The translations under genes and the position numbers were made by a program. From positions 1-20,008 of the forward strand of contig CAYYEL010000041.1 of NCBI GenBank assembly GCA_964470845.1: a stretch of DNA of 20,008 nucleotides. Direction: 5' to 3'. A model generated the notes under the pieces. The model saw nothing but the letters and a program-made list of their open reading frames with translations, was not told the DNA's origin and searched no databases. Position 1 is the stretch's first letter. Each line of letters opens with the position of its first letter. Source of the stretch: HGM04593 sp964470845 (GTDB taxonomy: Bacteria > Bacteroidota > Bacteroidia > Bacteroidales > Bacteroidaceae). Of this stretch, positions 1 through 5,691 are shown piece by piece.

Positions 1-57
1 CTGCACTCGCTTTGAAAATATTAAAGTAAACTTTATATATTCTCGCTCGTTTGTTAC

Positions 58-65
58 TATCTTTG
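58..65 (+). promoter_or_regulatory. Bacteroidota-type -7 box for holA
   Basis: TATCTTTG matches the Bacteroidota -7 consensus TAnnTTTG exactly, and the gene start lies about 50 bases downstream. A -33 element is weak: TTTA at 32-35 with a 22-bp spacer is the best candidate. The start of the window limits how much upstream context can be seen. Confidence 0.5.
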
Positions 66-116
66 CCATAAATGACAATAATATATGTCGTAAAGATAGA
101 GAAAATAATTTATAAG

Positions 117-1124
117 ATGGCAAAATATACATACGAATCAATACTTTCTGAGCTAAAGGCCGGTGTTTATCATCCTGTCTATTATCTTATGGGCGAGGAG
201 AGTTATTATACCGATTCAATTACCGACTACATAACAAATAACATACTAACCGATATTGAGCAAGAATTTAATCTGACAGTATTCTATGGTATGGACGCTG
301 ATATTGAAACTGTTATATCGGCAGCTCGACGCTATCCGATGATGGCCGAGCATCAGGTTGTGGTCGTCAAGGAAGCTCAGATGATTAAAAATATGGATGC
401 GCTTATAAACTATTTGCATATGCCGCAGCCATCTACAATATTGGTGTTTGCCCACAAGAACGGCTCGCTTGACAGACGTAAAAAAGTGGCAACCGAGCTC
501 GAAAGAACTGCCGTAGTGCTCGATTCTAAAAAGTTACGCGAGGATAGGCTGCCGGCATTTATCAGTGGTTATGTGCGTGAAAAAGGGCTGACTATCGACT
601 CGAAAGCAACAATGATGCTTGCCGAATCGGTTGGCGTTGAACTTAGTCGTATGGCTGGCGAGATTGATAAACTCTCAATTGCAATGCACGCAGGCCTGAA
701 ACATATTACTCCCGAGCTTGTCGAAGAGAATATAGGCATTAGTAAAGAGTTTAACAATTTTGAGCTTCAGAATGCAATTGTAAACAAGGATGTTCTTAAG
801 GCCAATCGCATAATAAATTATTTCGCGCAGAATCCAAAAAAGAATCCCATACAGATGACACTCGCGTTGCTGTTCAGTTTCTTTTCTAATCTTATGATGG
901 CCTACTATGCACCCGAGAGGAGTGAGAGAGGGATTGGTGAATTTCTTGGAGCAAGGTGGGGGGTAGGCGACTATGTTAAGGCGATGCAACATTACAGAGC
1001 GCTCCACGTGATGGAGATTCTGCATTATATTCGTCTGGCTGATGCACAATCGAAAGGTGCCGAGGGTGCGACTGTTCCCGATGGTGAAATTATGCGTGAG
1101 TTACTTTATAAAATTATGCATTGA
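117..1124 (+). CDS. holA: DNA polymerase III subunit delta
   Basis: This is the clamp-loader delta subunit, which opens the beta sliding clamp during replication in the cytoplasm. The 335-residue length is normal for the family. The N-terminal part (about residues 1-140) has the HolA AAA+-like fold pattern, with the conserved 'HPVYYLMGEESYY' opening that stands where the Walker A loop would be in an ATPase. The C-terminal helical part contains the typical stretch around 'NAIVNKDVLKANRIINYF' and ends with the family-like 'DGEIMRELLYKI'. An in-frame ATG at 72 would add 15 lysine/isoleucine-rich residues. I prefer the ATG at 117 because the protein then begins at the conserved region and the -7 box at 58-65 leaves a normal leader. 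The gene stands alone and is closed by a strong hairpin. Confidence 0.9.
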   Translation: MAKYTYESILSELKAGVYHPVYYLMGEESYYTDSITDYITNNILTDIEQEFNLTVFYGMDADIETVISAARRYPMMAEHQVVVVKEAQMIKNMDALINYLHMPQPSTILVFAHKNGSLDRRKKVATELERTAVVLDSKKLREDRLPAFISGYVREKGLTIDSKATMMLAESVGVELSRMAGEIDKLSIAMHAGLKHITPELVEENIGISKEFNNFELQNAIVNKDVLKANRIINYFAQNPKKNPIQMTLALLFSFFSNLMMAYYAPERSERGIGEFLGARWGVGDYVKAMQHYRALHVMEILHYIRLADAQSKGAEGATVPDGEIMRELLYKIMH

Positions 1125-1148
1125 TTCAAAAGTGCTATAATTGATTGC

Positions 1149-1197
1149 AAAAAAAGCGGATGCTTGGGTTTAAAATCCTAAGCATCCGCTTTTTTTG
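1149..1197 (+). terminator. Strong intrinsic terminator after holA
   Basis: A stem formed by 1155-1168 and 1177-1190 (14 pairs including one G-T, 8-base loop) is flanked by an A-run on the left and a T-run on the right. It can stop transcription from either side. It lies about 25 bases after the holA stop codon. Confidence 0.9.
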
Positions 1198-1393
1198 CTG
1201 CTTTTTCTATTTCGGAAAATTTTTCAGCATTGTTTTTTGAGCGGTAATTTATTGTATTTTAAATATTTATGTCAAATAATAGGCTCTGAGATTTAAAAAA
1301 ATACATCATTTGCCATAATGTGCCAAAAATTTCTATTTTATTCGATTCTTGAGCGGTTGACGCCTCATTTTTACCCGCCTTGTCGTAGTAAAA

Positions 1394-1594
1394 TTGTAAA
1401 TACGTAGGCAATATGCAAATTTACAAATGTAATACATTTGTAAATTTGCATATTGCTGTCGGTTCGTTCTGAGTAATATTTATTGCATATTGTTGATTAG
1501 GGCAGGGTGTGGCGTTGTTGCGTGTGTAAATAGTATTCTGTGTCTAATTGTAAATTGCAGTTGTTTTATTTTGTAAATGTTAAAAGTTGTAAAT
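1394..1594. repeat. Cluster of TTGTAAAT octamers
   Basis: TTGTAAAT occurs exactly at 1394-1401, 1438-1445, 1548-1555, 1571-1578 and 1587-1594, and in reverse orientation (ATTTACAA) at 1419-1426. That is six copies in about 200 bases. A near copy, TTGTAAAG, lies at 2022-2029 in the leader of the XRE gene. The 13-mer TGTAAATTTGCAT at 1439-1451 recurs exactly at 1898-1910. AT-richness alone makes such words common, so a role as protein binding sites is inference. Confidence 0.6.
1408..1456. repeat. Perfect 49-bp palindrome
   Basis: Positions 1408-1431 are the exact reverse complement of 1433-1456, with one unpaired base (A1432) at the centre. Each arm contains TTTACAAATGTA or its complement and TATGCAAATTTAC or its complement. 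It is not followed by a T-run, so it does not look like an intrinsic terminator. It could be a large operator, a cruciform-forming site or a protein-loading site; the sequence does not decide between them. Confidence 0.9.
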
Positions 1595-1968
1595 TTTGTA
1601 CTCGACTGTTGTTTTATCGTATGCAAAAAATATTCAATGTTTAATATTTGTATGTAAGTTATTGAAAATAAGTGGTTTTATAATAACGTATTTAAGTTTT
1701 TGTTTAAATGGTTGTAAAGAAATTCTCTTGGGATTATACAAAAATGCTCTTTTGAGTGTTTTTATACTTTGTAATATGCTGAATACTATAAGATTAAAGT
1801 ATTTGGTTAAATTAAATTATAACTATGTAATTGTGTCTTTGGCGATAGGGTAGTCGGTCTGTTCGGTTGTTCTGTTTATTGTTTGTTATTTTAATAATGT
1901 AAATTTGCATTTGTAATAGCTGTATGTTTGTTGTTTTATTAGTGGAAGTAATAATTTTGTAAAAAGGT

Positions 1969-2000
1969 GTTGTCTGTATAAATAATGTTTGTTATATTTG
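1969..2000 (+). promoter_or_regulatory. Promoter of the XRE regulator gene
   Basis: TATATTTG at 1993-2000 fits TAnnTTTG exactly. GTTG at 1969-1972 is a three-of-four match to the -33 TTTG, with a 20-bp spacer. Transcription would start near 2007, giving a leader of about 40 bases. Confidence 0.6.
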
Positions 2001-2016
2001 TGCTCGAATTGTCTTG

Positions 2017-2028
2017 TACATTTGTAAA
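2017..2028 (+). promoter_or_regulatory. Putative operator copy in XRE leader
   Basis: TACATTTGTAAA is identical to 1433-1444, and its complement equals 1420-1431, so the same word sits in both arms of the distant palindrome. Here it lies just downstream of the predicted transcription start and 20 bases before the ATG, a position suited to repression. Binding by the XRE protein is a hypothesis only. Confidence 0.4.
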
Positions 2029-2048
2029 GGACTGAAAATGTATAAAAA

Positions 2049-2627
2049 ATGAATGAGCGCGAACGTATAGAATTTATAATGAATGGCTATGGTCTCACTT
2101 CCTCGCAATTTGCCGATAAGACAGGAATCCCGCGAGCATCGGTGTCGCATATATTAAGTGGTCGAAACAAGCCCAGTCTTGAAGTGCTGCAAAAGGTAGC
2201 ATCGGTGTTCCCCGAGGTCGATTTACAATGGTTGATGCTTGGAGTGGGAAAAGAGCCTCGGTTGTTGCCGGCACAACACTCTGCTGCTGTTCAAGCGGTT
2301 CAGGAGGCGGTATTTGCCGAGGAGACACAGCTCTTTAGAGAATATGACGAGCAAATGCAGGCGATAATACAACCCGAGGCTGTACATCCCTCTATTGCGC
2401 AACCCGAAATAAGGCGTGAAGAGAGGTCGCAAAAGCCCATTGTAGCCGAAACTCTCCGTCCAAGGCACGAGGAGCAACAGCGTCAGCCTAAAATAGTGAC
2501 AAAAAGTGCGCCACAACAGCGCCGTGTTGCAACAGCGCAGCGTACACTCGAGCAGGGCCGTCGCATAAAAGAGATTAGGGTTTTTTACAGCGACGGTACA
2601 TTTGAAATTCTTTTCCCCGAAAAATAA
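2049..2627 (+). CDS. XRE-family helix-turn-helix regulator with long linker
   Basis: This 192-residue protein has an N-terminal HTH_3/XRE DNA-binding domain at about residues 4-65. The helix-turn-helix is visible in 'LTSSQFADKTGIPRASVSHI' (16-35), followed by the typical 'SGRNKPSLEVLQKVASVFP' and 'DLQWLMLGVG'. Residues 70-170 are a low-complexity Gln/Arg/Glu/Ala-rich segment, probably disordered. The last 20 residues (173-192) form a compact tail around 'IRVFYSDGTFEILFP' that looks like a beta hairpin and may be an interaction or dimerisation element. The target genes are unknown. The repeated words upstream make autoregulation plausible. The gene is monocistronic, with its own promoter and terminator. 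There is no phage or toxin-antitoxin partner beside it. Confidence 0.85.
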   Translation: MNERERIEFIMNGYGLTSSQFADKTGIPRASVSHILSGRNKPSLEVLQKVASVFPEVDLQWLMLGVGKEPRLLPAQHSAAVQAVQEAVFAEETQLFREYDEQMQAIIQPEAVHPSIAQPEIRREERSQKPIVAETLRPRHEEQQRQPKIVTKSAPQQRRVATAQRTLEQGRRIKEIRVFYSDGTFEILFPEK

Positions 2628-2667
2628 GAAGCTGTTTTAGTTCGATAACAACCTTTTTTATATTTAT

Positions 2668-2717
2668 GCGGTACAGTGTCTGAACAACAATGTCGGCACT
2701 GTATCGCCTCTTTTTAT
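2668..2717 (+). terminator. Probable terminator after XRE gene
   Basis: GCGGTACAGTG (2668-2678) pairs with CACTGTATCGC (2697-2707) over 11 pairs with one G-T, around an 18-base loop. A T-rich tail CTCTTTTTATT follows. It lies 40 bases after the stop codon. Confidence 0.65.
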
Positions 2718-2773
2718 TATTTATAATCTGTCTAAAAGCAAAAAAAACAGTAAAATTATTATCGCTTGCCAAA

Positions 2774-2803
2774 TTTGTGTTATATTAGCGCCTATAAATT
2801 TTG
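2774..2803 (+). promoter_or_regulatory. Possible pyrK-pyrD promoter
   Basis: TTTG at 2774-2777 and AAATTTTG at 2796-2803 (one mismatch to TAnnTTTG) are 18 bp apart, slightly shorter than usual. The start codon follows within 20 bases, so the leader would be very short. This is a tentative call. Confidence 0.3.
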
Positions 2804-2819
2804 AAAATAACCCTATTCT

Positions 2820-3587
2820 ATGAAAAAGATTCTTGTCGATTTGACAATAAAAGAGATGCACAAGTTGAATGCATCGTGTGTCCTGTTGGTGATGACCGAT
2901 GATAAGCCTTTGCCCGGCTGTCGTCCCGGACAGTTTGCCGAGCTTCGTGTGGATGGAACGCCTACGGTGATGTTGCGCCGTCCGATTTCTATTCACAGTT
3001 TCGATGCTGCGAACAACGAGATTGGCTTTTTGGTGCAGGTTGTGGGCGATGGAACACGCTGGCTCGCATCGCTCAAAGAGGGCGATAAAGTGAATGTGCT
3101 ACTTCCTTTGGGCAATGGCTTTACGCTGCCTGCGGACAAAGCCACTCGTTTGTTGCTTGTTGGTGGAGGTGTGGGTTCGGCGCCGTTATATGGTCTTGCA
3201 CAGGAGCTTAAACGTCTGGGAAATGATTTTGTGATACTTATCGGTGCGCGTTCGGCCAAAGACCTTTACCGTTGTGCCGAGTTTCAGGCGCTTGGCCGTG
3301 TGGAATACACAACCGAGGATGGTTCTCTTGGCGAGAAAGGCTTTGTAACCAACCACTCTGTACTCGGCGAAAAGTTTGATTATATCTGCACCTGCGGGCC
3401 CAAGCCTATGATGATGGCTGTGGCAAAATATGCCCGAGAAAAGGGAATAGCCTGTGAGGCGTCGCTCGAAAATAAGATGGCGTGCGGCCTTGGTGCCTGT
3501 CTCTGTTGTGTCGAGGATACTACAAGCGGGCATAAGTGTGTGTGTACTGATGGTCCTGTATTTTCAATAGATGAACTAAAATGGTAA
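2820..3587 (+). CDS. pyrK: Dihydroorotate dehydrogenase electron transfer subunit
   Basis: PyrK passes electrons from the class 1B dihydroorotate dehydrogenase to NAD+ through FAD and a [2Fe-2S] cluster in pyrimidine synthesis. The 255 residues show the expected order. A ferredoxin-reductase-like FAD domain carries 'RRPISIHS' (53-60). An NAD-binding domain carries 'GGGVGSAP' (115-122) and 'CGPKPMM' (192-198). A C-terminal iron-sulfur motif has cysteines 222, 227, 230 and 242 (C-x4-C-x2-C-x11-C). The ATG at 2820 gives a full-length N terminus. The 3' end overlaps pyrD by 7 bases, so the two subunits are translationally coupled and are expected to form the PyrK2D2 complex. Confidence 0.95.
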   Translation: MKKILVDLTIKEMHKLNASCVLLVMTDDKPLPGCRPGQFAELRVDGTPTVMLRRPISIHSFDAANNEIGFLVQVVGDGTRWLASLKEGDKVNVLLPLGNGFTLPADKATRLLLVGGGVGSAPLYGLAQELKRLGNDFVILIGARSAKDLYRCAEFQALGRVEYTTEDGSLGEKGFVTNHSVLGEKFDYICTCGPKPMMMAVAKYAREKGIACEASLENKMACGLGACLCCVEDTTSGHKCVCTDGPVFSIDELKW

Positions 3588-4492
3588 AAACGGATGTAAA
3601 AATAGGTGGGTTGAATTTGAAAAACCCCGTTATGACAGCTTCGGGAACATTTGGATACGGTCTTGAATTTGCCGATTTTGTCGATTTGAATAAATTAGGT
3701 GGGTTTATAGTGAAAGGTACAACCCTGAATGCTCGTGAAGGCAATCCTTATCCCCGCAGTGCCGAGACCCCGCTTGGTATGCTTAATGCAGTGGGGCTTC
3801 AAAATAAGGGAGTTGATTATTTTGCAAAGAATATTTATCCCTTGCTTAAAGATTATGATACAAATGTACTTGTGAATGTATCGGGAGCTTGTATCGAGGA
3901 TTATGTGGCTTGTGCCGAGAAGGTTGCCGAGCTTGATAAGATTCCCGGTATTGAACTGAATATCTCCTGTCCTAATGTCAAGCAAGGAGGAATGGCTTTC
4001 GGAGTACAAGCACAGTCGGCGGCCGAGGTTGTTGCGGCTGTTCGCAAGGCTTATCCTAAGACTTTGATTGTCAAATTATCGCCCAATGTTACAGATGTAA
4101 CAGAGATTGCGCGTGCGGTAGAGGCTGCCGGTGCCGATAGTGTGTCGTTAATAAATACCCTTCTTGGAATGGCGATAGATGCAGAGAAGCGTCGTCCGCT
4201 ATTATCGACCATTACTGGTGGAATGAGTGGGCCCGCTGTAAAGCCCATAGCTCTTAGGATGGTGTGGCAGGTTGCTAAGGCTGTTAAAATTCCCGTGGTT
4301 GGCATTGGCGGAATTACCACCGGAAAGGATGCTGTCGAGTTTCTGTTGGCCGGTGCAACGGCAATTGAGGTGGGAACAGCCAATTTTATGAACCCGGCAG
4401 TTACCGGCGAAATTGTCGATTATATAGAGGATTATCTTGTGCGACATAAAATGAGCTCTGTTGACGAGTTGATAGGTGCGCTTGAGGTATAA
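3581..4492 (+). CDS. pyrD: Dihydroorotate dehydrogenase, class 1B catalytic subunit
   Basis: PyrD oxidises dihydroorotate to orotate, the fourth step of UMP synthesis, in the cytoplasm using FMN. The 303 residues form a TIM barrel. Visible family motifs are 'TASGTFGYG' (19-27), K45, 'NISCPNVKQGG' (127-137) with the class 1 catalytic base Cys130, 'VKLSPN' (164-169), 'SLINTLLGMAID' (189-200) and the phosphate-binding 'GIGGITTGKDA' (241-251) plus 'GATAIEVGTA' (258-267). A catalytic Cys, where class 2 enzymes use Ser, and the partner pyrK place it in class 1B, which is NAD-dependent. The start overlaps the end of pyrK. A hairpin terminator follows 17 bases after the stop. Confidence 0.96.
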   Translation: MVKTDVKIGGLNLKNPVMTASGTFGYGLEFADFVDLNKLGGFIVKGTTLNAREGNPYPRSAETPLGMLNAVGLQNKGVDYFAKNIYPLLKDYDTNVLVNVSGACIEDYVACAEKVAELDKIPGIELNISCPNVKQGGMAFGVQAQSAAEVVAAVRKAYPKTLIVKLSPNVTDVTEIARAVEAAGADSVSLINTLLGMAIDAEKRRPLLSTITGGMSGPAVKPIALRMVWQVAKAVKIPVVGIGGITTGKDAVEFLLAGATAIEVGTANFMNPAVTGEIVDYIEDYLVRHKMSSVDELIGALEV

Positions 4493-4508
4493 GCCTCTGT
4501 TTTTTCAA

Positions 4509-4554
4509 CAATATAAAAAGGTTTACTCTGACAAGAGTAAACCTTTTTATATTG
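4509..4554. terminator. Terminator between pyrD and trmD
   Basis: Positions 4509-4529 and 4534-4554 are exact reverse complements (21 pairs, loop GACA). Each arm contains a run of five A or T, so the hairpin can act for pyrD and, from the other side, for convergent trmD. Confidence 0.88.
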
Positions 4555-4562
4555 TCTGATAT

Positions 4563-4600
4563 ATTTGTAAATTATTTGGCTTATACCATTGTTTACAAAT
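4563..4600. repeat. Inverted pair ATTTGTAAA / TTTACAAAT
   Basis: ATTTGTAAA (4563-4571) and its reverse complement TTTACAAAT (4592-4600) lie 20 bases apart, between the pyrD terminator and the trmD stop. The words match those in the palindrome at 1408-1456. The pair could form a weak hairpin downstream of trmD or be a recurring intergenic binding site. Confidence 0.4.
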
Positions 4601-4621
4601 GTTTAGTGTAAAATAATTTCA

Positions 4622-5296
4622 TTATTTCAGAAGGTCGGGGCGCAGGAGTTTTGTACGTTCTAATGATTGTTCAAATTCCCATTGGCGTATCTTTGCCTCG
4701 TGGCCCGAGAGGAGAATTTCGGGTACTTTCCATCCTTTATACTCGGCCGGACGTGTATATACCGGAGCAGCAAGCAAATTATCTTGAAAAGAGTCGGAAA
4801 GAGCCGATGTTTCATCGGAAATTACACCCGGAATAAGGCGAATGATAGCGTCGCATATTACTGATACAGCTAATTCGCCACCTGTTAATACATAGTCGCC
4901 AATGCTTATTTCTTTGGTAATCAAGTGTTCGCGTATTCTGTGGTCGATTCCCTTATAATGGCCGCACAAAAATATGAGATTTTGAGCCATTGAGAGGCTG
5001 TTTGCCATTGGTTGGTTAAAAACCTCGCCATCGGGCGAGGTATAAATGACCTCGTCGTAGTCTCTTTTGGCTTTTAAGGCCGATATACAGTTGTCAATAG
5101 GCTCTATTTTCATAACAAGGCCTGCGCAGCCTCCAAAGGGATAATCGTCGGTACGTCGGTGCTTGTCATTTGTATAATCTCGTAAATTATGTAAATGAAT
5201 TTCGGTGTATCCGTGTCGTTGTGAGCGCCCTAAAATAGAGGTGTTGAAAAAACTCTCCATCATCTCGGGAAAGGTGGTAATAATATCTACTCGCAT
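4622..5296 (-). CDS. trmD: tRNA (guanine-N1-)-methyltransferase
   Basis: TrmD methylates G37 of tRNAs reading CNN and some other codons, using S-adenosylmethionine, and so prevents +1 frameshifting. The 224-residue protein starts with 'MRVDIITTFPEMM' at the ATG at 5296. A longer frame from 5323 adds nine non-conserved residues and is rejected. The SAM-binding trefoil knot shows 'FLCGHYKGIDHR' (109-120) and 'IGDYVLTGGELA' (132-143). The likely catalytic Arg153 lies in 'IRLIPGV', and Asp168 in 'SALSDSF' corresponds to E. coli Asp169 by my recollection. The C-terminal tRNA-binding domain includes 'YTRPAEYKGWKVPEILLSG'. It is not in an rpsP-rimM-rplS operon here; it stands alone and faces pyrD. 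Confidence 0.95.
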   Translation of the reverse strand: MRVDIITTFPEMMESFFNTSILGRSQRHGYTEIHLHNLRDYTNDKHRRTDDYPFGGCAGLVMKIEPIDNCISALKAKRDYDEVIYTSPDGEVFNQPMANSLSMAQNLIFLCGHYKGIDHRIREHLITKEISIGDYVLTGGELAVSVICDAIIRLIPGVISDETSALSDSFQDNLLAAPVYTRPAEYKGWKVPEILLSGHEAKIRQWEFEQSLERTKLLRPDLLK

Positions 5297-5363
5297 AGTA
5301 TAATTTAATTTTGTAAATTGCAAATTTGGCTATTCAACTATTATGTTTTATTTTTCTTGTCTG

Positions 5364-5371
5364 CGAAGATA
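5364..5371 (-). promoter_or_regulatory. Possible trmD -7 box
   Basis: On the minus strand this reads TATCTTCG, one mismatch from TAnnTTTG, 68 bases upstream of the trmD ATG. The best -33 candidate (ATTG, 22-bp spacing) is poor. Confidence 0.3.
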
Positions 5372-5602
5372 GGACTTTTATTTTGAACCGCATCAATTAA
5401 GAGCCAATAAAAAAGTTTATAATTGCAATATCGCAGATTGCTCGTGGTGGAAATACTTGAATTGGTGTGAAAATTTCGGCGCATTAAGAAACCTCGTTAT
5501 TTCGCTTTTATGCGCGGTTTTAAGGCTATCTGCCGACAGAGAGCGTTTTATGGGGCAATAAAGCGATTTTTCAGAAGTTTAATGGTAATAAATCTTAAAA
5601 AG
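5372..5602. other. Intergenic DNA between trmD and gyrA promoters
   Basis: These 230 bases separate the divergent trmD and gyrA genes. I see no open frame, convincing hairpin or repeat in it beyond a 6-bp GCGCAT/ATGCGC pair around 5480-5515. Confidence 0.5.
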
Positions 5603-5634
5603 TTTGTCGGAATCGGCGTTTTTATGTAATTTTA
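5603..5634 (+). promoter_or_regulatory. Probable gyrA promoter
   Basis: TTTG at 5603-5606 is followed after exactly 20 bases by TAATTTTA at 5627-5634, one mismatch (final A for G) from TAnnTTTG. Transcription would start near 5641, about 50 bases before the ATG. Confidence 0.5.
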
Positions 5635-5663
5635 CAATGTTTTAGAGGAAAAACACATTGTAA
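5632..5663 (+). repeat. Inverted repeat in gyrA promoter/leader
   Basis: TTACAATGT (5632-5640) and ACATTGTAA (5655-5663) are exact reverse complements around a 14-base spacer. The left arm overlaps the predicted -7 box and the right arm lies in the leader 29 bases before the start codon. It could be a regulator site or influence promoter melting. Confidence 0.6.
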
Positions 5664-5691
5664 TTTAATAATATAAAAGTAATAAAGTTAA

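Larger units (their letters stand above)
1198..1968. other. Long AT-rich gap without a convincing gene
   Basis: About 770 bases of low-GC DNA lie between the holA terminator and the promoter of the XRE gene. The only open frame of note (1596-1853, 85 codons) is a low-complexity Leu/Ile/Asn translation typical of AT-rich non-coding DNA, and I do not accept it. The region is nevertheless not featureless. It contains a perfect 49-bp palindrome, a cluster of TTGTAAAT octamers and a repeated 13-mer, listed separately. I see no tRNA or recognisable structured RNA. Confidence 0.7.

Noticed and set aside
72..116. Upstream start for holA
   Set aside because: It adds 15 Ile/Lys-rich residues before the conserved N terminus and would start within about 7 bases of the -7 box.
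1596..1853. 85-codon open frame on the plus strand between holA and the XRE gene
   Set aside because: It is a low-complexity hydrophobic translation of very AT-rich DNA, with no promoter or domain, and it lies in the repeat-rich gap.
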